Shown in pieces: positions 21,605 to 30,422 of a DNA stretch of 64,000 nucleotides. Numbering within the stretch: position 1 is the stretch's first letter; each line of letters starts with the position of its first letter. Origin of the DNA: Synaphobranchus kaupii (lineage: Eukaryota; Chordata; Actinopteri; Anguilliformes; Synaphobranchidae); contig CM056381.1 in NCBI GenBank assembly GCA_029718625.1, forward strand, positions 53,996,157 to 54,060,156, in the 5' to 3' direction. The position numbers and the translations under genes are program-made. The notes under the pieces are model-generated. The model saw nothing but the letters and a program-made list of their open reading frames with translations. It had not been told where the DNA came from and made no database searches.

Positions 21605-22960
21605 AGGAAGAGGGTGCCGGGTGCACTGAGGGGACTGGAGGAGACGGGTTTCACCTGACTGACGTGGAAGACGGGTGGACTTTGAGTGAAGCGGGAAGGC
21701 GGAGCTTGATGAGGCGGGGGTTGGGAACTGACAGGATGGGGTAGGGGCCAATGAAGCGGGGTTGAAGCTTCTTGGAGGTGGATTGAAGTGGAATGGAGGA
21801 GGTGGAAAGCCAGACCTGTTGACCCGGGGTGTACCGTGGGGCTGCGGTCCGGTGAAGGTCAGCCAGGCATCGGGTGCAGGCGGTGGTGTTGAGGAGGGCA
21901 GTGCGCATCTGTTTCTCCTCCGGCAGCGGAGAAAATGGGCCTGGATCGATGGAACAGCAACCTCCTCCTCCTGGACAGTGAACAAGGGAGGCTGGTATCC
22001 CAAGCAAGCCTCAAAGGGGGACAGCTTGGTGGCGGAGCTACGCAAGGAGTTGTGCTTGTACTCCACCCAAGGGAGGAACCTGCTCCAGGAGCAGGGGTTC
22101 CGGGCTGATACGCACTGCAGGGCAGCTCCCAGGTCCTGGGTGGTGTGCTCTGTTTAGCCGTTAGTCTGGGGGTGATAACCGGAGGACAGACTGGCGGAGG
22201 CCACCAGGGAGGCACAGAATGCCCTCCACACCTGGGAGGATAACTGGGGCCCACGGTTGGACACAATGTCAATGTGGATCCTGTGCAGAGGGTAGCTTGG
22301 GTAGGGGGACGAAGTGGGCCGCCTTGGAAAAAACGGTCGACGATGGTCAGGATGACCGTGTTGCCATCTGATGGAGGTAGCCCAGTGACAAAGTCTACCC
22401 CCACGTGACTCCAAGGACGGCCCGGGACAGGAAGGGGGCAGAGGAGGCCAGCGGGGGGTTGGTGGGAGGCCTTGCTCCTGGCGCAGATGGGACAGGCGAG
22501 GACGAACTCATGGGTATCCCCCTCCAGTGTGGGCCACCAGAAGCTCCTCCTAACCAGGGCGATGGTTCTCTGGACTCCAGGGTGGCAGGACAGGCGGGAG
22601 GCATGAACCCACTGGAGGACCTGGGAGCAGACGGGGTCAGGGACAAACAAACGGGAGTTGGGTTTACTGCGAGGGTCCGGGTGGGATACCTGGGCGGCCT
22701 TCACCGTCCTCTCGATTTCCCAGGAGACTGCAGCCACCACACAGGAAGGGGGAATGACAGGGTTGGGGGCAACAGGTCTGGCGCAGGGGGCGTGGATGCA
22801 GGACAGGGCATCTGGTTTGATGTTCTTAGAACCGGGTCTGAAAGTAATGACAAAGTTAAAACGGGTAAAGAACAGGGACCAATGGGCTTGGCGGGAATTC
22901 AAACGTTTAGCGGATTGGATGTATTCAAGGTTGCGGTGGTCAGTCAGAATGGTGAACGGT
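21605..22960 (-). pseudogene. Gypsy RNase H end and integrase (pseudogene)
   Basis: Reading 22,960 downward: the RNase H end ([18 protein letters not shown]), then the integrase zinc-binding HHCC region ([25 protein letters not shown]), then the catalytic core start ([20 protein letters not shown]). A frameshift follows near 22,325. The DDE core continues in another frame ([25 protein letters not shown]), and a third frame carries the core end and C-terminal part ([25 protein letters not shown], and RFIGPYPI). The coding sequence runs straight into the 3' LTR remnant. Confidence 0.85.
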
Positions 22961-24248
22961 TCCTCCGTCCCCTCCAACCAGTGGCGCCAGTGGGTCTGAT
23001 CCTCCCCTCCTCGATGATGAAACCCAGGAAGGGGACAAAGGACATGTGAAATTCGCACTTTTCAGCTTTCACAAATAATTTATTCTCCAGGAGCCTCTGG
23101 AGAACTTGACGGACATGTTTCACATGGTCTTGGGCATTTTTAGAGAAAATAAGAATGTCGTCGAGGTAAATTAATACAGACTGGTTGAGGAGGTCACGGA
23201 CGTCATTGACGAGGGCCTGGAAGACTGCTGGGGCGTTGGTAAGGCCGAACGGGACCACCAGGTACTAGAAGTGCCCGAGGGGAGTGTTAAACGCTGTCTT
23301 CCACTCGTCCCCCTCCCGAATCCGCGCAAGGTGGTAGGCGTTGCGGAGGTCCAGCTTGGAAAAAATGGTGGCGCCGTGTAGGAGCTCAAAATCAGAGTTA
23401 ATCAGAGGTAGGGGGTATTTGTTACGGATGGTGATGGCGTTGAGACCATGGTAATCTATACATGGGCGGAGGGATCCGTCTTTTTTCGATACAAAGAAGA
23501 ACCCCGCCCCCACGGGCGACGAGGATGGGCGAATAATAGGCAGCAGATCGATACCACAGTCTGTGAGGGGGTAAGGACAAGGCAAGTGATTTACTGAAAA
23601 CGCAAGACAGGTCACGGACAGGTCAGGTTTGGGGAGCTCGAGGGGAGGACCGGAGCCTCCTGAGGGAGGTAGGGCAGAACGGAGACAAACAGAGTGACAT
23701 CTGGGTCTCCAGCTTTGAATTTGTGTGGTTTCCCAGTTTAGATGGGGGTTGTGTAGGCGAAGCCATGGTTGGCCGAGGACCAGGGGGGACTGGGAGGATT
23801 GGATGATGTATAGTTGGATGGTTTCCCTGTGATTACCGGAGAGGACTAGTTGAAGGGGAATGGTGGAGTAAGTGACATGGGCTAAGAGACTGCCATCCAA
23901 GGCGTAGGCATTGAGTGGAATGGCGAGGGGCTCGGTAGGAATACCGACCAGGCTGACAAACTTGGAGTCGATGAAATTGGAATCGACCCCGGAGTCAATC
24001 AGGGCCGACGGGGTGGCAGACTGGGTGTCCCACAGGAGGGTAGCCTTTAATTGGAAACGGGACTGGGCTGAATGAGAGATGCTGATCGGGCTCGCCAGGA
24101 AGCCCAGTTTTACCGGCAAGCCGTCCCTTTTAGGTGAACAGGACACAGACAGGAAGTGGCAGGTCTGGCCACAATAGAAGCAGGCACCGGAGGCGAATCT
24201 CTGGTGGTGGCGTTGATCCCCTTCCAAGGTGGTGTAGCCCAGCTGCAT
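22944..24248 (-). pseudogene. Gypsy zinc knuckle, protease and reverse transcriptase (pseudogene)
   Basis: Motifs in order: a CCHC-like knuckle ([15 protein letters not shown], last Cys spacing altered), an aspartic protease site ([13 protein letters not shown]), a [12 protein letters not shown] strand, the RT start ([20 protein letters not shown]), and [11 protein letters not shown] stop codon at 23,265-23,267 sits in a position normally E/Y. The frame then continues with [13 protein letters not shown] and the catalytic YLDDILIFS. Just after [11 protein letters not shown] the sequence jumps to the RNase H region, so the RT thumb/connection is deleted. Confidence 0.88.
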
Positions 24249-25090
24249 GGGTTCCTCCTCCGGCAGGTCCAGCGTTGAAGGAGCGGACGAGCTTGGAGAG
24301 TGAAAGGAAGCTGGGTACCGTGGATGGAAACTGGAGGAGGACGGACCGGGATGACCCTTCTTCTCTCAAGCACGAGCCCTCAGATGGTTGTCTATGGAGA
24401 TGGCCAGTGTAATGAGGCTGTTCAGGGAGCCGGCCTCGTCCTGTGTGGCCAACTCGTCCTTGAGGTCCTCGATCAAGGCATTGAGGAAAATGCCAAGGAA
24501 GGCGGCGTCGTTCCACCCCGACTTCGCGTCGAGGGTGCGGAACAGAATTGCCATCTCCGCCACGCTGCGGATCCCCCGGCGGAGCTGGAGGAGGCGTTGG
24601 GTGACATCAAGACCACACTACGCATCGCAGCCGTGAAGGAGGCGAACTGGGAACAGATAGCCAGTTAGCTGTCCCTGACTGCCGTCGCCCACTTCCATGC
24701 CTCCCCGCCCAGGCAGGCCATGACAAAGGCGACCTTACTGGAATCCGAGGAGTAGGAGGCAGGCTGTAGTCGAAAAACAATGTCACATTGCAGCAAAAAC
24801 CCGGGACAACTCCCCAGCTTCCCTATGTAGCGCTCAGGAATGGGCACACGAGGCTCCCTGCCTGGGAGAGGCGGCAGAGCTGCCGGCGGAATCTCAGGAG
24901 GCGGCTGCGGTGGGTTGACATGGCCCCTCGGGAGAGGGAGATGGACCGACAGCTGACTCAGGAAGGTCCTCATCTGACCCATTTGGTCCATGACGTTGTT
25001 CAGGGTCACCTGGATGTCTTCAAGGCGGAGACCATGCTGACTAAGTATGGCAGGCGAGAGCATGGTGAACCTGCTCAGAGTCAGTTGGGT
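24130..25090 (-). pseudogene. Gypsy gag-like region (pseudogene)
   Basis: Frames 24,665-25,063, 24,366-24,563 and 24,130-24,516 together resemble fish gypsy gag proteins. There is a short N-terminal coiled segment ([20 protein letters not shown]), a proline-rich stretch, the capsid-like [19 protein letters not shown], and [18 protein letters not shown] likely original start (MDPTDSEQ) lies near 25,095, with a frameshift shortly after. Several indels separate the pieces. Confidence 0.8.
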
Positions 25091-25111
25091 CCATGTTAGG
25101 CCAGTTCATTC

Positions 25112-25917
25112 TGTTAAGGTTGCAGACACGAGACTGGACACAAACGCACAACTCAGAAACAGGTTTCACAAAATAAGCTCACAAAAAGCATTTAATGGCA
25201 AGCAAATGACAATGACAGGCAAGGGGGCAGAATCCAGGGAAGGACAGGACAGAGGGGCTGAGCGGGAGTGGGCAGCGAAGGGGGTGCAGGATGGTGACTG
25301 AGTCCTGGGTTGGGCAGAACAACAGGCTGAACAGGAGCGGGAAGCCGGGGGCGAAGAGTGGAGTGGCTGGAACAGCAGGCTGGAGGGTAAACTAGAAGGG
25401 CAGATGACAGGGTTAACACACGCAAGACTGACAGGATAAAAGTTAAGCACAAGCTAGACAAACGAAGCAAACACGGCGACAAGGCTAACGAACTGGCAAC
25501 AAGACAACAAACACACAGGAAATATATAGAGAGGGGAAATGAGTCAATGAATGAATTCAGCGTGAGAATGCGAGTGAACAGTAATTAAGCGGGGCTGAGG
25601 CATGTGGAATGCAGACGGGGAATGAGAGTGACTGGCTGAGGGATAATGAGAGATAGAATGAGTGACTGCAGCGTGAGAATGTATGCGGAAATTAATGAGC
25701 TAATATGAGTGAGTGTGGAATGCGAGCGGGGAAGGTGAGTGATTGGCTGAGGGAAAACGAGAGGGGAAACGAGGAAAACAAGGAGGAGAATCATGCCCAG
25801 CCTGCACAACACGGAAGACAGACAGAGAAACGTAACAACGTGACATGAAACGAGAGGCAATGGGAAAACACGGAGAACAATACGGAAGTGGACTGGGAGG
25901 AGGCGGAGGGTGTTACA
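25112..25917 (-). repeat. 5' LTR of the gypsy element
   Basis: On the minus strand it starts TGTAACACCC and ends AACCTTAACA, an 806-bp LTR with TG...CA ends. It carries a minus-strand ATTAAA poly(A)-type signal near 25,193. The sequence after it (toward lower coordinates) leads to the gag start. Confidence 0.8.
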
Positions 25918-26336
25918 GGTTGTGTTAAAGAGCTTGGAAGGAGAGTTCACAAACAAAAGAGACTGGTACTTTGCTGCAATTTGTCAGAAGCCTATCGGTT
26001 ATTCAAAACACAACATCCTCAAATCGAAATGGGTTTCTCCAAATTTGCTGAATTGCGACCAAAAGACTGTGTATTGGCAGGCAGTAGTGGCATACATTCA
26101 GTTTTTCCTCATCTAAACTTCTACAACTGAGCACTCAAATCAGTGAGACCTTTAACTCACTATCAGGATTGTCTATCTCACCTCATGTGTTCTCCTCCTG
26201 GTGAAGCTTCCATTTAGGAAAGTGTGAAACCTGCCTATCACGGGATGATTTTAAAACCTTTCTTCAGGAGCTTTATAATGACAATTTGGTGGATATGATG
26301 AGTATAGGAAGTGGATTACAACAGACAGAAGTACCC
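25918..26336 (+). pseudogene. Transposon-type ORF remnant, middle piece
   Basis: Contains NLSEAYRLFKTQHPQIEMGF continuing SKFAELRPKDCVLAGSSG, a signature seen in many repetitive fish proteins of unknown function. Decayed coding continues: FHLGKCETC-like near 26,212-26,235, then TFLQELYNDNLVDMMSIGSG near 26,262-26,318. Stops and frame changes break it. The Ty3/gypsy element lies on its left and the Kolobok-like element on its right. Confidence 0.5.
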
Positions 26337-26340
26337 TTAA

Positions 26341-27655
26341 AGGGTTACTGTAGTTCGGAATTTTGGACATAATGTCTCAATTACGACTTACCCATGATGT
26401 AGTTGATTGATGGAAACCATTTTCAGATAATTCCATGCTGTCCCTTCTTTTGGACATACACACATTGCTAATGCTAGCGCAACTCGTAGGAAAGTAGTAG
26501 CATGCACTACCAAACGCACTTAAACACTCCAAGGTGCACCCAAAGCAAATAAAATACGACGACAGTCCATCTGGGTTATTTTCAGTGATTATACCATCAT
26601 TTTTCAAGTCAAACTATCGTTGAATCCTTTACTTTGTGCTCACCTAAATTCTCAGTGGAAGTACGGCGGCGGAGCTAGCTGTAGATTAGCCAGGGTATCT
26701 GCCTGTAGGCTATCTGCTGTACTCAACAGTTGCCGACACAATCCGTTTTGCCGTAAAGTTACATATTTGGTAGACAACAAGTCAGCTAAACACAAACATG
26801 CTACAGAATAACACAGCATATACAAGCAAGCACACTGGCTACCAATTTGCAGGAAAAGTTTGACCACTTCCATGACTTCCCAATAGTGGCAACTAGCTAG
26901 CTAAATTGAATGGATAGATCACGCATGCAATTATTTATTAGTTACCTGCTTGTCAGTTGTTTTCGGTGCATGAAGAAAAACAGGTGATGGCACAGCAATC
27001 TTCTTCAGTAGAGGATGTACCGACCATCCTTTTTTGATTTTCACATAGTCATCCTCCATGAAATGGTCACTACACACTTTAACTTTTTTAGAGTCTCAAT
27101 TGGTGTGTTGACATCCATGCAAGCAGCAAGAAACCACAGCTGTTTTCTTTGTTGATCTTCCACTGGAAATCGGTGAAAACTTTGTGGTGCCCATTTTTTT
27201 GCATGATTTGAACAACCTTGAAATACACACCGAAATACCATCTTACCTGAACGTTAACTAACAATACTACTAGTCTGATTCTTTCACACGCACGATATTG
27301 TTGTTGGCCGGCACTACATACGGCGGCAGACCTATACTTCCATGAGAATTTAGGTGAGCACAAAGTAAAGGATTCAACGATAATTTGACTTCAAAAATTA
27401 TGGTATAATCACTGAAAATAACCCCAATAGACTGTCGTCGTATTTTATTTGCTTTGGGTGCACTGTGGAGTGTTTAAGTGCATTTGGTAGTGGATGCTAC
27501 CAGTTACCTTCGAGTTGTGCTAGCATTAGCAATGTGTGTATGTCCAAAAGAAGGGACAGCATGGAATTATCAGAAAATGGTTTCCATCAATCAACTACAT
27601 CATGGGTAAATCGTAATTGAGACGTCAATTATGTCCAAAATTCCGAACTATCCCT
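26341..27655. mobile_element. Kolobok-like DNA transposon with long inverted repeats
   Basis: Flanked by TTAA at 26,337-26,340 and 27,656-27,659. Inverted ends start AGGGTTACTGTAGTTCGG and AGGGATAGTTCGGAATTTTG. The inverted repeats extend about 310-320 bp on each side, up to the GTACGGCGG/CCATGAGAAT region. The interior carries a THAP-domain coding segment on the minus strand. TTAA targets plus a THAP domain are known features of the Kolobok superfamily. No transposase catalytic domain is visible, so the element is deleted or a carrier. A smaller relative is at 57,935-58,567. Confidence 0.72.
26950..27241 (-). pseudogene. THAP-domain exon inside the Kolobok-like element
   Basis: Starts with ATG at 27,241 (MVFRCVFQGCSNHAKKWAPQ). 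It shows the THAP C2CH pattern: C-x4-C at the start, SFHRFP, a conserved W (LWFLAAC), then CSDHF after a one-base frame change near 27,080. After the domain the coding-like sequence (WSVHPLLKKIAVPSP, FLHAPKTTDKQ) runs to a GTAACT donor-like site near 26,948. So this looks like one exon of a spliced protein. The frame change suggests decay. Confidence 0.6.
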
Positions 27656-27661
27656 TTAAGG

Positions 27662-27815
27662 ATTCATGTATTAGACTGACTTACCAACCATATACTCAGA
27701 AGTCTGCTGTTGCTCAACTGATAGCTGACACAACATAAAAACTTCAGGAGATCTGTCTACCCAATAACATATTAAAAAATGAAAAAAAATTAGTTGATGT
27801 GTTTTTTTTTCAAAT
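27662..27815 (+). other. Right flank of the Kolobok-like insertion
   Basis: Probably the continuation of the split transposon-type ORF (coding-like TYQPYTQKSAVAQLIADTT around 27,680-27,735), then AT-rich DNA. Confidence 0.35.
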
Positions 27816-28499
27816 TAAGGTTTAAGGACAAAAAAAATCACATAATTTGCATTTTTATTTATTTTGGCCAAAAATACTGAAATTGTGGATAGCTTTGCTT
27901 GAAAGCTTTCTGATAAGTGAACCATACTGTTATGTTTATTTTTGAAGAAGATATCTGTGTCTTTAGGTAGGGTGGGGGGTCCAATTTGGGTAAACTTTGA
28001 GGACCCCTGTCTCCTGACTGGCTCTCTGTCATCAAGGGTCTGACGTATCAAACAAGCCTTAAATCATCACTCTGCTGCCAGAAATACAGTAGATATGGAT
28101 GGATAACTTGAAGGGTTTCTTCTCCTGACTTATTTTTCCATAGAGTTCAATAGTAAAATTTGTCAGGAGAAACAACCCTTAAAGTGATCCATCCATATCT
28201 ACTGCATATCTGGCAGCAGAGTGATGGTTTGAAGCTTTTTTGATACCTCAGACCCTTGATGACTTACAGCCATTTTACCAATCATGTATTCCATACTGTT
28301 CCAGCATAATTTACAGCTAAATCTAGTCCCACCCCCCAATTCCCATAGAGATCCATTCAAATGCAGAGACGTTATAGTATCGCTTGTAAGAGTACCAGAA
28401 AATAAGATATCAAGAGTCTTTTGATGTTGTTGGGTCACAGATATCAGTAAGTCATGGCATGCAAAGGATATGCAACCAAATATTAAAAATTTAAAGGCA
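27815..28499. repeat. Composite repeat with Tc1 and foldback blocks
   Basis: 27,815-28,040 is the inverse of 20,680-20,830. 28,065-28,200 is a foldback: CTGGCAGCAGAGTGATG and its complement flank GTCAGGAGAA...TTCTCCTGAC arms. 28,200-28,490 matches 35,050-35,335 and 55,690-55,900. The last part (GCATGCAAAGGATATGCAAC) is a piece of a Tc1 transposase 3' end. Confidence 0.65.
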
Positions 28500-28700
28500 C
28501 AGTCAACTTAGTGTATGTAAACTTCTGACCCACTGGAATTGTGATATACTGAATTAAAAGTGAAATAATCTGTCTGTAAACAATTGTTGGAAAAATTACT
28601 TGTGTCATGCACAAAGTAGATAACATGAAATCTGTGGAGTGGTTAAAAATGAGTTTTAATTACTTCAACCTAAATGTATGTAAACTTCCGACTTCAACTG
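28500..28700. mobile_element. Right end of a Sleeping Beauty-type Tc1 element
   Basis: Contains both direct-repeat-like blocks of the salmonid-type Tc1 end: GTGTATGTAAACTTCTGACC (28,513-28,532) and the terminal ATGTAAACTTCCGACTTCAA, finishing CTG at 28,700 followed by TA. The transposase gene and the left end are absent. Confidence 0.85.
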
Positions 28701-28934
28701 TAGGTTAACGTATAAAAAATGCATTCAAATCTAAAAGGGTGAGGTCAGAAAGTGATTGATTTTTGATGGAATGCCCCATTTCAGTCTATGAACTCATGCT
28801 TGGTGGCACAGTCATCGGTTGTTGTAAGTGCAGTTTTCTGTCTGTATCTGTGCTTATATTAAATCATCACATATCACATGTTTGTAGTTAGTCAGATTAA
28901 CATTAACCATATACCACCTATGACATGTGGCCAG

Positions 28935-29034
28935 GTGTGGGCTAAAGTGTAAGGGCCCAAGTGTGGGTCCTCTAAGTGCCCAAATGTGGCCAGGTGTATA
29001 GGCCCACACTTGGGCCCTTACACTTTAGCCCACA
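28935..29034. repeat. Perfect 32-bp inverted repeat
   Basis: Arms 28,935-28,966 and 29,003-29,034 are exact reverse complements (TGTGGGCTAAAGTGTAAGGG... against its complement), with a 36-bp spacer. The surrounding sequence is rich in GGGCCC and GGCCCACA words up to about 29,210, suggesting a small foldback element. Confidence 0.85.
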
Positions 29035-29210
29035 AAATGTGGCCCCATGAGCAGTGGGTCCATACCACCTATGAAATGGACCCTATAGTGAGCAGCCCAC
29101 ACCAAGCCCACACTAGGACCCCATACCTTGGGGCCCACAATTTCACAGCTGATATGGGCTGACCAAAAATGGGCACAATTTCCAGCCTACAACAGCCCAA
29201 AAAGGGTTTG

Positions 29211-30128
29211 TAGCCTCATATAAACTATAACTAATATAAACATAATGTAAATACAATGTAGGCTAAATTATATTATAGCTAATAATAAATGGGTAACATT
29301 GTAGAAAGTGTTTTTGAAAAGCAAAAAGCAACAATATCCACTTAATTTCTTTCATGACGTCAATGTTTGTTTACCGTTTGTCTTATGGGTTTGATTCTAC
29401 AGCGTGAATGCAATACTGTTTAGCGGCCAACCGCAGGCTCATCGCATCCAGTTCCTTGAATAAAGTATGAAATGAACGTCTGTACGTCTTCATAATCTTG
29501 TAGTAAATCTTCAATCATCATTGCACAAATAGTGCATCTTATCTGTAACTGTCAAATTGCATGGTTTCAGACAGTTATATGCAACTGTTTCGCATGCGAT
29601 AAGTTACACGAAAGTTTCACCGTGTAAAGTCGGCTCAGACTCACGCGCCCAAATTAAAACTAAAAAAGTGCATTCGCACGTGTACATGTATGAGACCCTA
29701 AACCCATCAACCTTCACTTCAGGGAGGAGGGTCCGTTGTACTTCGATGCTCTCCATGTTAGCATGGGACTAGGCTATTTCACGTTAATTGCTTTATTGCC
29801 TACGAAATTTATTTTGAGTGAGGGATTATATGTTTACAGAATGTTTTTGTGATCATGCAATTAATTGTGTATTAGCCTACACAATCCTGCATAACGAAAT
29901 GGTTGTAATATAAATTCCTGTTTCGGTCTCAAAAATTGTAATATCTTCATTCTTTTTTTTTTACGGAATTCTTTAATTTATTTATGTGAGGAAAAAGTCC
30001 AAGCTCCAACTGAACATTCATGGAAGTCTTCATAACCTTGAATTTCAACTGGCCAGTGGCCACGCGCAAAGTGGCATGTAGTCCGTAGCTGTGACGAGTC
30101 GCCGAGAGGTCCACAATATACCGAGTTC
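29211..30128. promoter_or_regulatory. slc66a3 upstream region
   Basis: About 0.9 kb between the repeat block and the first slc66a3 exon. No TATA box is convincingly placed. CpG content rises from about 30,060 (CGCGC, GTCGCCGAGAGG), which is the likely transcription start region. Exact start not determinable here. Confidence 0.35.
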
Positions 30129-30287
30129 ATGCCCGTAGAAGAGAGAGGGATCCGACTGCACTTTACTTACTGTCTTGGTATCGACTACATGCTCAAGGGC
30201 GCTGCCAACAGCCTGGGACTGCAAACTTGTGCCAAGAGAGTCAGGGAATACGGGAAGATATCTTATCCATCATTCAGAAATGGGTGA
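30129..30287 (+). other. Upstream ORF overlapping the slc66a3 start
   Basis: A 52-codon open frame begins at ATG 30,129 (MPVEERGIRLHFTYCLGIDY...) and stops at TGA 30,285-30,287, five bases past the slc66a3 start codon at 30,280. It is in a different frame from slc66a3. Its own start context (TTCATGC) is weak. If within the 5' UTR it could lower initiation at the main start. Conservation unknown. Confidence 0.4.
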
Positions 30288-30422
30288 TGTGATGCTGCAC
30301 GTCGCTAACCTGAGCACGATGTTGTCGTGCATGGTGCTCAAACTTCCTCAGATATTCCTGCTTATGAAGGTTAAATCCACCAAAGGCGTCAGTCTGAGGG
30401 CCTTGCTTTTGGAGCTTACTGG
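30280..30422 (+). CDS. slc66a3: slc66a3 coding exon 1
   Basis: Residues 1-47, including the first PQ motif and STKGVSLRALLLELTG. The donor is GG|GTAAGA and the phase is 2. Confidence 0.9.

Larger units (their letters stand above)
21543..25917 (-). mobile_element. Ty3/gypsy LTR retrotransposon, defective
   Basis: Minus-strand order from right to left: 5' LTR (25,112-25,917), gag-like, zinc knuckle, protease, reverse transcriptase, RNase H, integrase, then a 62-bp remnant of the 3' LTR (21,543-21,604). The element carries frameshifts, an in-frame stop at 23,265, a deletion between RT and RNase H near 23,000, and a deletion from the integrase C-terminus into the 3' LTR. It splits an older transposon-type ORF. 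It is a retrotransposon without any envelope gene. Confidence 0.9.

Noticed and set aside
30175..30279. N-terminal extension of slc66a3 exon 1 to 30,175
   Set aside because: It opens at a TTG, not at an ATG. The first in-frame ATG is at 30,280 and gives a protein of the exact family length.
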